Below are positions 12,994 through 21,133 of a DNA stretch of 46,226 bases, piece after piece (position 1 is the stretch's first letter; the number at the start of each line of letters is the position of its first letter). A program made the translations under genes and the position numbers. The notes beneath the pieces are model-generated. The model had not been told where the DNA came from and searched no databases. It saw only the letters and a program-made list of their open reading frames with translations. The DNA lies in IMG/VR virus record IMGVR_UViG_3300027773_000183, positions 1 through 46,226 of that record. One strand, 5' to 3'. The DNA comes from a virus.

Positions 12994-13823
12994 GGTATCG
13001 TGACACTGCCAGTCGCGGTGATGAACACGCCGATGTGGGTATTGTGATCCCATTTTGCGGTTGCACTCGCACATGGCATGAAGCTGAGATGCGGCGCGAT
13101 CTTGCTTCTCCACTCCGGCCCCAGCGGTGGCCCTGGCTCATAGCCTTTGTGCCGCGCTCGCAGCCACATTTGCGCGATGCCGGTGTCCGTCGGCAGCGCC
13201 TCCGTGTAGAGTTTACCTTGCAGCAGGTTCCAGAGTATCAGATCGTCGGCATTCCATACTGACGCGGCAACTGCTGGCGAGTCCGCGCTTGCCAGATAGA
13301 CCCAAAGTTCATCCCAGGGATAGTTGCCAGGGCAGCGAGCGCGGCTGATGGGCGCAATATTGCAGTGTCCGATGATGCCGCCTTTGCCGTCGTTTTGCGC
13401 CCGCCTCATGGGGATGTTGTGGCGCTCGCAGATATGCTGGATGAGCCGGAACGAAGCCGCTTTTTGTGCAGCAGTGAGCGGCGTCAAGTTATCGGCTGCC
13501 GGATCGCAGTGTTCAATCGAGATAGTGCGCAGGTTCAGGTTTTCGTTGCCCGGCAGAAAGCTGGCATAGCCTTTCTCGACACAGCAGTTGCCGCCCGCGC
13601 CGTCCTTTTCCAGCACACACTGCACTATCGCGCCGTCCTGGCCAACGATATAGTGCGTCGAGGCCATCGCGGGATCGGTGGCAAAGAAGTGAGCGATATC
13701 CTGCGCACGGCTGCCGCCCGCCGTTTTGTGAATGACTAGCCACATATGGTCATTCTGATTGATGAACACGCGACTCTCCGCCACAAACATCGCGATCGCG
13801 CCCGGCTCATCCGTTGCGCTCAT
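12990..13823 (-). CDS. endolysin, N-acetylmuramoyl-L-alanine amidase (Amidase_2)
   Basis: 277 aa. The catalytic domain spans about residues 24-170: H32 in VIHKTAGG, THYIVGQDGAIVQCV, SIEHCD, then H153 in IGHCNIAP and C164 in RARCPG. His-His-Cys is the zinc ligand set of T7-type lysozymes. It would cleave the amide bond between muramic acid and the stem peptide at lysis. There is no signal peptide, so it needs a holin. The C-terminal 100 residues (YLASADSPAVAASVWNADDL onward) may bind the cell wall and are not recognised. Start overlaps the previous stop (ATGA). Confidence 0.9.
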   Translation of the reverse strand: MSATDEPGAIAMFVAESRVFINQNDHMWLVIHKTAGGSRAQDIAHFFATDPAMASTHYIVGQDGAIVQCVLEKDGAGGNCCVEKGYASFLPGNENLNLRTISIEHCDPAADNLTPLTAAQKAASFRLIQHICERHNIPMRRAQNDGKGGIIGHCNIAPISRARCPGNYPWDELWVYLASADSPAVAASVWNADDLILWNLLQGKLYTEALPTDTGIAQMWLRARHKGYEPGPPLGPEWRSKIAPHLSFMPCASATAKWDHNTHIGVFITATGSVTIP

Positions 13824-14476
13824 ACGCTTTGCGCTCCAATGCCGTGCGCAGCTCGCACCGATGAAACGGCCTGCTGCAGGGTAGCAATGGCTTGATCAGC
13901 GATATGCAGCGCGTCGGTAACGGCTGCGATATCTACCGGTGGCTTCGGCGCATCGAGGGCAATGGCAGCCTGGATACCGGCCCCAGCAACCGTCTGCCAC
14001 AGGATTTTCACTGGTTGCACGGTGTTCGTTGCACCGAGATCGAAGTAATATCCGTATGGGGGATCGTCGGAATATCCTGATCTCAACAACCAGACTGGCC
14101 CGCCTGTGCCACGATGCAAGAGTTCGCCAGTGGTCGCCTCGCTGAGTAGCGTGGCATGCTCAACAAGCAAGAGTACCAGCCCGCCCGCGTCATTCTGCTG
14201 CTGTAGCGCGGTATGGAGCGCGACGGCGTTCTGAGCGAATTGCGCGACGAGTCCCGCCAGGTCGCTGGTCTCCGCCTTATTTTCAGCGAGCCAGGCCAGC
14301 ACATCATCATGGCTAATCTGGACATGGGAAGCGAAACGGTGCAGCAGGTCGGATTCGAGCGTGGTTGGTGAAGAATTGCCGGAAAACGCGAAAGAGCCAG
14401 CCAGGGCCAATGTTGCGCACGTGGCACGCACGTCGGCAGGCAGGCCAGTCGAGAGTGATACGAGATGGTCAGGCAT
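13820..14476 (-). CDS. first gene of the lysis operon, hypothetical
   Basis: 218 aa. Mostly helical at both ends, with a beta-rich middle (GGPVWLLRSGYSDDPPYGYY) and a long C-terminal helix (IADQAIATLQQAVSSV). Start ATG follows AAGGAG; an open frame continues 15 codons upstream but crosses the leader terminator. It is preceded by its own promoter and terminator, and coupled to the amidase by ATGA. It could be a virion-associated or lysis-control protein; no family recognised. Confidence 0.7.
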   Translation of the reverse strand: MPDHLVSLSTGLPADVRATCATLALAGSFAFSGNSSPTTLESDLLHRFASHVQISHDDVLAWLAENKAETSDLAGLVAQFAQNAVALHTALQQQNDAGGLVLLLVEHATLLSEATTGELLHRGTGGPVWLLRSGYSDDPPYGYYFDLGATNTVQPVKILWQTVAGAGIQAAIALDAPKPPVDIAAVTDALHIADQAIATLQQAVSSVRAAHGIGAQSV

Positions 14477-14501
14477 TGAAAATACTCCTTTTGCGCCAAA
14501 C

Positions 14502-14535
14502 AAAAAAAACGCCACGTCCATTGCGGAACGTGGCG
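14502..14535 (-). terminator. leader terminator ahead of the lysis operon
   Basis: Minus RNA: CGCCACG...CGTGGCG hairpin (14535-14510) followed by eight U (14509-14502). It lies only about 20-50 bases downstream of the TGCTATACT promoter and 26 bases upstream of the start codon of 13820..14476, so most transcripts should stop here unless anti-terminated. Confidence 0.75.
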
Positions 14536-14559
14536 AAAGGCGCAGCGTTGTTTGCTGAT

Positions 14560-14568
14560 AGTATAGCA
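14560..14568 (-). promoter_or_regulatory. extended -10 promoter of the lysis operon
   Basis: Minus TGC-TATACT (14568-14560); no good -35. The predicted start near 14553 would give a leader RNA of about 50 bases ending at the 14502 terminator. Confidence 0.6.
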
Positions 14569-14572
14569 GATT

Positions 14573-14833
14573 TTAGTGCGGATGTGTGAGCCAGTACACA
14601 ATCAGCCCCGCCAGTATAGCCACAAGCAGGCCAGCCACAACTCCCGCAAGCCATGCCAGAATCTTCAGAGCGTCATCTAGCCGCGTCTTCGTGGCGACCT
14701 GATCGTTGCTGAGTTTCTGATTGATCTCATTTTGCTTGTCGAGAATCTCATCTACCCGCTCTAAATGCTTCACCGCCATCTCGATCATCAGATCATAGCC
14801 GCCGAAATTTGGCTGTCGCTGTGGACCTGGCAT
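14573..14833 (-). CDS. XhlA-like haemolysin/lysis protein
   Basis: 86 aa. N-terminal coiled coil (MIEMAVKHLERVDEILDKQN, about 15-58) and one C-terminal membrane helix (ILAWLAGVVAGLLVAILAGLIV, 58-82), the layout of XhlA proteins that assist holins. The ATG follows GAGGAG. It is the last gene of the structural operon, just before the lysis promoter. Function by layout and position. Confidence 0.7.
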   Translation of the reverse strand: MPGPQRQPNFGGYDLMIEMAVKHLERVDEILDKQNEINQKLSNDQVATKTRLDDALKILAWLAGVVAGLLVAILAGLIVYWLTHPH

Positions 14834-14851
14834 GGTTGCATATTCTCCTCC

Positions 14852-15370
14852 CTAATTGCAGTCAAATACCCAATCATTAAAGAGCGAATTGGCGCTGGTT
14901 TTGGTCAGCACATACGGCGCTTCGCATTCCAGAGTACCGCTATTGGCCGTTCCGCTCGCACTTCCACCAAACAATCCAGCGCACGTATAGGTATAATTGC
15001 CATGAGTGCCATCGAACACCGTTTCGACAGTGACCTGGTTGCCCAGGTACGTAAATGTCCCGGTTGCCTGCCGATATTGCTCAGTTGGCAGCGCCGTATC
15101 GGTCGAAACCGCGCCAGAGAACGTGCCAGTGCCAATAGCAAAATATTTGAGTGTTGTTGAATTGATACCGCTCTGGATAAAGGCTGATTTCCCGGCGGCA
15201 AGAATCATATTCTCATGCCGGTACACAAGATAGCGTTCGCGCTCGCGCTTTGTGAGCGAACGCCACCACTTCAGTAGTTCATCCATCGGCATATCTGGCG
15301 TCAGATATGCGCTCAGTACGCCTCTATGCGGCGTCTCTGGTCCAGGAAAATACGGAAATTTCTCTATCAT
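14852..15370 (-). CDS. tail fibre-associated or tail-tip protein
   Basis: 172 aa from the ATG that overlaps the previous stop (ATGA). N-terminal helical part (MPMDELLKWWRSLTKRERER) and a C-terminal beta-rich region with Gly/Thr strings (YFAIGTGTFSGAVSTDTALP, TGTFTYLGNQVTVETVFDGT). The AIGTGT-type start of the beta domain is often seen in tail collar or fibre proteins. Position after the large tail protein supports this. Exact family not identified. Confidence 0.65.
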   Translation of the reverse strand: MIEKFPYFPGPETPHRGVLSAYLTPDMPMDELLKWWRSLTKRERERYLVYRHENMILAAGKSAFIQSGINSTTLKYFAIGTGTFSGAVSTDTALPTEQYRQATGTFTYLGNQVTVETVFDGTHGNYTYTCAGLFGGSASGTANSGTLECEAPYVLTKTSANSLFNDWVFDCN

Positions 15371-17304
15371 ACCAGTGTCCCCGTGAGTCCATCGTCTCGA
15401 TAGGTTAGTTGTTCGATCACTACCGCATGCTCCTCTAAAATCGGCGCAATGGGCTGGCTGCTGTTTTGCTGAAAGCCGCGCTGAATGTGATTCATGATGT
15501 TGCTCAGATAGCGGTAGTAGGCTCCCAGCGTGAGGTTGTATTCCCACACATCGCTTTTCGTCTCATCCACGCCTTTGTACACGACATCGCTTTTTTGCAC
15601 AAGAAATGGCTGCCGGTCATAGCCGCTATCAGACTTGGTGAGATTGACCATCGCCGTCGGGTTGAACTTCCATTGCGTCGAGAGCGTGACGATTTTGAGG
15701 CCATAGCTGTACTGGATCAGCTCAATTACCGCACGCTGTGCCGCAGCTTGCAAAGTGACCAGCGTATTGTCGGTGATGTAGCGCGTGAAGACGCCGGCAA
15801 AGTTGGCCGTCTTGTAGTGCGCAACTGACTGTAAATCGGTCGCGCGCACTTTGGCCGTCGCGGCGATATCGTAGGTGACGACAATGGCCGCAGCGGCGGC
15901 GGGCGCGGTGACAAAATTGATGTCCATGCTGGAATTTGACCAACTCACATCGTAGCTTCCGCTCGCTGAAACACCAGAGATACCCAGGCGCTGGGCAACC
16001 CCGTTCACGGTGATGCTCTTGATCGAAAATGGTTGCTGCGAAAGTGTAAATTTCGTCGTTGTGCCATTGCCAGTGAAGTTTTCCGGCGGTGTTCCCTGCC
16101 CGAAATTGCCGCCGGTGACGACGATCTGGTTGGCGATCTGCGTTCCGTCTGTCTCATTGAGATAGTTGTAAAACGGCACGGTGCTGGAGAAATCAGGATT
16201 ATCTGAAAGATTGGGCCAGCTTGTCCGGTAGCCGAGCCACTTATAATGCAGTTCGTAATAAGGATCCACATACCACACATAGCCGGAATTGGCGCAGCAG
16301 TCATCCATCACGTCGCGGCCCGATCCTTCGCGCGCGTATTGCGGCGGCATCATCACGCCTGCGACGGCGTTGTTGTAGCGTTTGATGTAGCCGTTGAAAG
16401 AGGCGCTGAGCATGTTGTCGATGATCGTCAAATCCTGCGTACTGCTCTGATAGCTAACGCTCACCCCCTGCACCTCTAACATGTGCGAGAGGCTGGCTAC
16501 TTCCACGTCCACATGCCGCTCTCCTGCCAGGTACTCATCGGCTTTGAGGCCGGTGATAAACCCGGCAAAAATGCGAGATTGCTTCACGACTGTACCATTC
16601 GGCAGGGTGTAGGCCGCTGGATCGGATGTAATTACCGGTGACGGATAGCTAAGCTGCGCAAAGAACGCTGGCTCTAACTGCTGATTGGAGAAAACGACGG
16701 TCCCGCTATTGGTATTGCTCGTCGCCTTGATACCGAAACTGGCCTGCACATAGACCGCTCCGGCAGGCGCAACTGCGTTGATCGACCGGCGCGCATTGCC
16801 GCTGGTATAGGTTGCCGTCGTCGGGCTGCCGAGATTGTTTCCGCCAGCATCGAGAAATTGCAACGAGAGGAAGGCATTGCCGCCAGAGAGCGGCGAGGTG
16901 ACGTTGACCTGCATGCTGTAGTAGTAGGTTTGACCAACGACGACCAGACCGGTCTGCGTGTTCTGTGAGAGGCTGCCCGTGTTGCCATTCGCCGTATTCG
17001 AGAAGGACATGGTGACGCCAGCAGCAATCACAATCGAGAGGCCAGAATTCGTGATCTGCGCATAGTGCGCGCCGCCACTGCTGAAATCCGGGTCATTAAG
17101 CAAATTGTGCGCTGGTTGGTCGGAAAGCGGGTCATCGAGGATAATCACCTCTTGCATCTCGGCCAGTTTGCTCGGATTATCCTTGTCGTAAATCGTCATG
17201 GTCGTCTTGGCAATGGGGTCGCTGGCCTGGCGACTGATCTTACACAAGCCGCCTTCGATCAGCACATCAGAACTCCTATCTCGACCATCAATGAGGATAA
17301 TCAC
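15367..17304 (-). CDS. large tail-tip protein (distal tail/baseplate type)
   Basis: 645 aa. The N-terminus MIILIDGRDRSSDVLIEGGL matches the opening beta strands of distal tail or tail-tip proteins (IDGxD..sdvl). Residues about 90-215 form a carbohydrate-binding-like beta domain (YYYSMQVNVTSPLSGGNAFL; VYVQASFGIKAT). A later part (about 330-540) contains GRDVMDDCCANSGYVWYVDP, typical of receptor-binding tail hub proteins. Follows the tape measure by an ATGA overlap. Expected role: baseplate or host recognition. Confidence 0.7.
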   Translation of the reverse strand: MIILIDGRDRSSDVLIEGGLCKISRQASDPIAKTTMTIYDKDNPSKLAEMQEVIILDDPLSDQPAHNLLNDPDFSSGGAHYAQITNSGLSIVIAAGVTMSFSNTANGNTGSLSQNTQTGLVVVGQTYYYSMQVNVTSPLSGGNAFLSLQFLDAGGNNLGSPTTATYTSGNARRSINAVAPAGAVYVQASFGIKATSNTNSGTVVFSNQQLEPAFFAQLSYPSPVITSDPAAYTLPNGTVVKQSRIFAGFITGLKADEYLAGERHVDVEVASLSHMLEVQGVSVSYQSSTQDLTIIDNMLSASFNGYIKRYNNAVAGVMMPPQYAREGSGRDVMDDCCANSGYVWYVDPYYELHYKWLGYRTSWPNLSDNPDFSSTVPFYNYLNETDGTQIANQIVVTGGNFGQGTPPENFTGNGTTTKFTLSQQPFSIKSITVNGVAQRLGISGVSASGSYDVSWSNSSMDINFVTAPAAAAAIVVTYDIAATAKVRATDLQSVAHYKTANFAGVFTRYITDNTLVTLQAAAQRAVIELIQYSYGLKIVTLSTQWKFNPTAMVNLTKSDSGYDRQPFLVQKSDVVYKGVDETKSDVWEYNLTLGAYYRYLSNIMNHIQRGFQQNSSQPIAPILEEHAVVIEQLTYRDDGLTGTLV

Positions 17305-20261
17305 ACCGCACCTCCCCAGTGCGGTCCGCCGGTATTCTGCGACCCGTAGCGGCCTGCCATCTGCCGATCTATCTCATCGATCATGCTCCCGACGATCTGC
17401 CGCGCCCCGCGCTGATCCAACATTGGCCCGTTGAAGTTGACCGGCGCGTTGATGACGTGGTAATGAACGACTCCCCCGCCGCCGCCAACCATTGACACCC
17501 GGTTGGCAGGCACAACCGATGAGCCTTTTGGCATGTACGTCAGTACCTCGCCAGCATGGACGTAGGCGAGGCCCCCACCGAAGTACTCGATGCCGCGCGC
17601 CAGATACGGAATCGTCGGAATCGGCGGCAGACCAACCACACCGGTAATCGCATTCACGCCGCCGATCATGTTGTCGATCAGGCCGATAAAGGCATTGATA
17701 GCATTTCTGATGACGCCTACGATGCCGTTCCAGATGGAGGAAGCAATGCCAGAGAGACCATTGAACGCATTGGAAAAAGCGTTCACAATGGCGTTCCAGG
17801 CGTTTTGCAGCCAGCCAGAGAGCGTCGTCACGACGGCCATAATATTGGTGGAAATCGTATTCCAGATACTGCTCGCTGTACTGGAAATGCTGTTCCACAC
17901 CGTCGAAAGGAAGCCAGAAATCGCATTCCAGACTGTCGTGATGATGACCTGCATGCCGTTCAGTTCCATCTGGAAAAAGGCGGAGATCGCGTTCCAGACG
18001 GAGGTCGCCACGCCAGAGATCGCGTTCCAGACGCTGGAAAGGAAGCTAGCTATCGCGTTCCAGACGCTGGTTGCTGTGCTGGAGATCGCGTTCCAGACAG
18101 CAGTAAAGAACGCGCCTATCGCGTTCCAGGCACTCTGAGCCGCACTAGAAATCGCCGTCCACAGCGCCGTGAAGAAGGCAGCGATGGCATTCCAAACAGT
18201 GGCTGCAACACTCTGAATGGTATTCCATACTGCTGTGAGGAACGCCAGAATAGCCGTCCAGTTGGCCTTGAACCAGAGGATGAGCGGCACGAACGGGCCA
18301 ATGATGATGGCGACAATGACAGCGAAGATGATATAAGCCGCCATTTTGATCACATTCCAGACGGTGGTCAGCGTCTGGACAATGGCATTCCAGATGGCCT
18401 TAAAAGCATTGGAGACAGCATTCCAGATGGTCGTGAAGAAGGCGGCGATGGGCGTCCAGATCGACTTCGCAAAGCTGGCAATATTGTTCCAGACAGATTG
18501 CACAAAGCTCACAATGCCACTCCAGACGCTGACGAAGAAGCTGGCAACGTGCGTCCAGACCGAGACAAAAAACGAGGCTATCGCATTCCAGACGCCATGC
18601 ACAAATGTTCCAACGGCGCTCATCACGTTGCCAAACCACGCCATGATCTGGCCCCAGTGGGTGATCGCCAGCACGACAACGGTCACAACAGCGATGATCG
18701 CCAGCACAATCAGAATGATCGGCGCAAACGCGATGACGTTGGCGATGCCGACGGCGATAGCGCCTGCGACCCAGGCCACAAAGGCCGGGATGACCACCGA
18801 GAGAATGATGATCCCGATAAGGCCAATTGCTACCCCCAGCACAATGAGAATGGCCTTGAACATGGCCGCGCCCAGCGCCGTCTGAGAGAAAAAGGCGATG
18901 ATGGCCGAGAGAACATTAATCAGGAACGAGACAACGTTGACCACCACTGCGATCGCGACGGCCAGCACGACGATAATAGCGTGCAGCACGCCAGAGGAGA
19001 CGAGCCACTGGGCAAATTGCACAACGACACGGCCTACCGTTATCGCCAGATTGGAGATCGCGCCCCACAGCGTCTGCACGAGTGGCCCCAGGAAGGCCAG
19101 GATAGGCGAGAGTGCCGCCATAACCGTCTTTGTGGCGTTGCCGGAGGTGATCCACTGCGTAAAGCCGGTGATGAGCGGCGTAATGGCACCGACCAGCGGC
19201 GTCAGCCAGTGCAAAAGATTCATGCCAACTTCAATAGCTAGCGCACTGACCGCCGCCTTTGCCTGGTCCATCTTGAGATTGAACGTTCCCTGCACCGCGC
19301 TCCAGCCCACAACGCTATTTCCGCCCTGTTTCATCACGCCAGCAACGTTGAGGACATTTTGCTTAAATGTCGCCAGATGTTGCCCGGTCAAATCAAGGAA
19401 GCCTTGCATTTGCTTGCTGCCGCCCGCAATCGCCGTCACTGCCGCCATCCACTGAGGCGAGCCTTGTGTGTACGTGGCGTTGATATGCTGCATGATAAGC
19501 TGCAACGCGCCTGGCAGGCTCTGCTTCATAGCCGTTGAGACTTGCTGTGTCGTGAGGCCAATGTCCTTAAGCGCAGTCACCGACTTGGACGCTGGAGACG
19601 AGAGCGAAATGAGCATCTGGCGCAAATACGTGGCGGCATTGGCAGCAGGGACGCCTTCCCCGGTCATCGTCGCCATGGCCGCACCGACATCGACCAGATG
19701 AACGCCGACCGCGCTGGCAGTTGGCAGCACACTGGACATGGAAGCAGAGAGCGCCTGCATCGTGGTTTTGCCATTCTGGACGATGCCGGTCAAAAAATTC
19801 ATGGCCTGCGCGGCATTCTGCGCTTTGATACCGTAATCGGTCATGACGGTTGTGACCGCGTTGGCGACGGTGCTAAGGTCCGCGTTACCGACTTTTGCGC
19901 CCTGAGCAGCGACCTGGAGCACCTGCAAACCTGCCGCGCCATGATAGCTCGCTGACTCGATTTGGAACATGCCCTGGATGAGTTGCTGCGTCGTGGTGCC
20001 AGTCGAGACAGAGATTTGGAACATGCCCTGACTGACCATGCCGAGCGCCGAGGCCGATTCACCCGCGCCGGTAACGAGCGTGGTCATACCGGTCTGAAAG
20101 TCAGAGGCCATTTTGACCGCAGCAATCCCTGCCACGCCAGCCGCAACCGCCGTTGCCGCCAGCGCAGTGCCAACAATGCCAAAATTGCCGCCCAGGCTTT
20201 TCAGGATAGAAGACGCCTGGTCCTGAGCTTGAATGAGAATGCGCAGCGCGAGATCCGTCAG
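17301..20261 (-). CDS. tape measure protein, probable CTG start
   Basis: 986 aa from CTG 20261. The family's typical N-terminus, TDLALRILIQAQDQASSILK, is encoded upstream of the first conventional start (GTG 20135) and only a CTG is available; AGGCGGGG lies just before it and it overlaps the chaperone stop (CTGA). Residues about 50-330 form the conserved TP901-type domain (MASDFQTGMTTLVTGAGESA). The middle has long hydrophobic helices; residues about 530-830 carry more than 20 Trp-rich repeats of the WNAI type. At about 1.5 angstrom per residue the tail would be near 150 nm. It sets tail length and helps DNA entry. Confidence 0.85.
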   Translation of the reverse strand: MTDLALRILIQAQDQASSILKSLGGNFGIVGTALAATAVAAGVAGIAAVKMASDFQTGMTTLVTGAGESASALGMVSQGMFQISVSTGTTTQQLIQGMFQIESASYHGAAGLQVLQVAAQGAKVGNADLSTVANAVTTVMTDYGIKAQNAAQAMNFLTGIVQNGKTTMQALSASMSSVLPTASAVGVHLVDVGAAMATMTGEGVPAANAATYLRQMLISLSSPASKSVTALKDIGLTTQQVSTAMKQSLPGALQLIMQHINATYTQGSPQWMAAVTAIAGGSKQMQGFLDLTGQHLATFKQNVLNVAGVMKQGGNSVVGWSAVQGTFNLKMDQAKAAVSALAIEVGMNLLHWLTPLVGAITPLITGFTQWITSGNATKTVMAALSPILAFLGPLVQTLWGAISNLAITVGRVVVQFAQWLVSSGVLHAIIVVLAVAIAVVVNVVSFLINVLSAIIAFFSQTALGAAMFKAILIVLGVAIGLIGIIILSVVIPAFVAWVAGAIAVGIANVIAFAPIILIVLAIIAVVTVVVLAITHWGQIMAWFGNVMSAVGTFVHGVWNAIASFFVSVWTHVASFFVSVWSGIVSFVQSVWNNIASFAKSIWTPIAAFFTTIWNAVSNAFKAIWNAIVQTLTTVWNVIKMAAYIIFAVIVAIIIGPFVPLILWFKANWTAILAFLTAVWNTIQSVAATVWNAIAAFFTALWTAISSAAQSAWNAIGAFFTAVWNAISSTATSVWNAIASFLSSVWNAISGVATSVWNAISAFFQMELNGMQVIITTVWNAISGFLSTVWNSISSTASSIWNTISTNIMAVVTTLSGWLQNAWNAIVNAFSNAFNGLSGIASSIWNGIVGVIRNAINAFIGLIDNMIGGVNAITGVVGLPPIPTIPYLARGIEYFGGGLAYVHAGEVLTYMPKGSSVVPANRVSMVGGGGGVVHYHVINAPVNFNGPMLDQRGARQIVGSMIDEIDRQMAGRYGSQNTGGPHWGGAV

Positions 20262-20536
20262 CGATTCCCCGCCTGCATACGCGCTAGCTCAGCCTGCCGC
20301 TTCGCCTCTTCTTTTGCCTTTTCCTGCTCTGCTTTCATCTTGTCCGCCTGCTCTTTGTCATAGGTGTAGACCGCTTCCAGACGCAGCCGCTGCCGTATCG
20401 CCTCACGTCGCGGCGCGCGGAGATACTCAGAGCGGCTCCCGAAGAGTGCGTACAGATCAGCTTTGATGAACTCTTCAGGAACGCTCTCGTCTTCTTTTAG
20501 CTCGCCTCTGAGCGCCCGGAGGCAGAGGTCAAAAAA
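20258..20536 (-). CDS. -1 frameshift extension of the tail assembly chaperone
   Basis: After the slippery site at 20536-20530 the -1 frame is open for 90 codons to TGA at 20258. The product LCLRALRGELKEDESVPEEF then IKADLYALFGSRSEYLRA and a Lys/Glu-rich helix is the classic C-terminus of the long chaperone form (G-T in lambda), which binds the tape measure protein during tail assembly. It has no start codon of its own and would be made only as a fusion with 20497..21129. Confidence 0.85.
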   Translation of the reverse strand, partial: FFDLCLRALRGELKEDESVPEEFIKADLYALFGSRSEYLRAPRREAIRQRLRLEAVYTYDKEQADKMKAEQEKAKEEAKRQAELARMQAGNR

Positions 20537-21129
20537 TCCTGCTGTTCCTCCTCATCCATATCGGGATTGAATTCGTTGATCTTGGCAATGACGTAATCCC
20601 AGACCTTCTTGGGAAGCTTGCGGGCGTTTTGTGGCGAGAACGGCAGGTCGACCAACTCCAATGTGCTGTTCACGACATTGAAGCGATTGACTTTCACGTG
20701 CCAGCCAGTCACCATGCGCTGCACCAGCATGAGGTTCGTATCGCCAACGGTGAGCAGGATGTCAGCCTGCTTCTGCTTTTTCGCTTTTGCATCGGCAGTG
20801 ATCTTCGCCGACTTATTTTTGATGAGAATGTCGTCCTCTGCCGTCATCTCCAGACGGATTTCGACCCACTCGCCTGGCCGGAAGATTTTCGGAGCCATGT
20901 TGTGATCGAGACGCACGGTCTCGCTATATTGCTCAAGTTCGTCTACGGTGTCAGTCATACGATGTCCTTTCAAGCTATTGTTGAGCCATCGAAGAGCTTC
21001 CTTGAAGGCGGCAATGACAGCCTCTCGTGTGGCTGCTTCGTCCATTGCCGCCTCTTCGCTTGCAAGGTATACGCAGAAGCTTTCGATGGTTCGGATTTGA
21101 TGCTCAAGAATGAGCCGTTTTGCGTCCAT
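20497..21129 (-). CDS. tail assembly chaperone, short form
   Basis: Up to 210 aa. The segment from MTDTVDELEQYSETVRLDHN (ATG 20958, good AAAGGAC upstream) to the stop at 20497 is a beta-rich domain typical of G-type tail chaperones (GEWVEIRLEMTAEDD) ending EEEQQDFLTSASGRSEAS. The 57 residues before it (MDAKRLILEHQIRTIESFCV) are also open from ATG 21129 but lack a Shine-Dalgarno, so the start is uncertain. It lies between tail tube and tape measure, as expected. Confidence 0.8.
   Translation of the reverse strand: MDAKRLILEHQIRTIESFCVYLASEEAAMDEAATREAVIAAFKEALRWLNNSLKGHRMTDTVDELEQYSETVRLDHNMAPKIFRPGEWVEIRLEMTAEDDILIKNKSAKITADAKAKKQKQADILLTVGDTNLMLVQRMVTGWHVKVNRFNVVNSTLELVDLPFSPQNARKLPKKVWDYVIAKINEFNPDMDEEEQQDFLTSASGRSEAS
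20530..20536 (-). promoter_or_regulatory. slippery heptamer for -1 ribosomal frameshifting
   Basis: Minus strand T-TTT-TTG in the zero frame (GAT TTT TTG), a canonical X-XXY-YYZ site. It joins the two chaperone frames. No stimulatory structure was assessed. Confidence 0.8.
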
Positions 21130-21133
21130 GCGC

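Noticed and set aside
17800-18700. Regularly spaced GCGTTCCAGAC repeats resembling a CRISPR array
   Set aside because: They encode the repeated WNAI motif of the tape measure protein in frame; spacing is irregular and there are no separate spacers.
17556-19241. Long plus-strand open frame (561 codons)
   Set aside because: Antisense to the tape measure gene; the product is Asp/Arg/His-rich low-complexity, as expected from the repeats on the other strand, and no ribosome-binding site precedes it.
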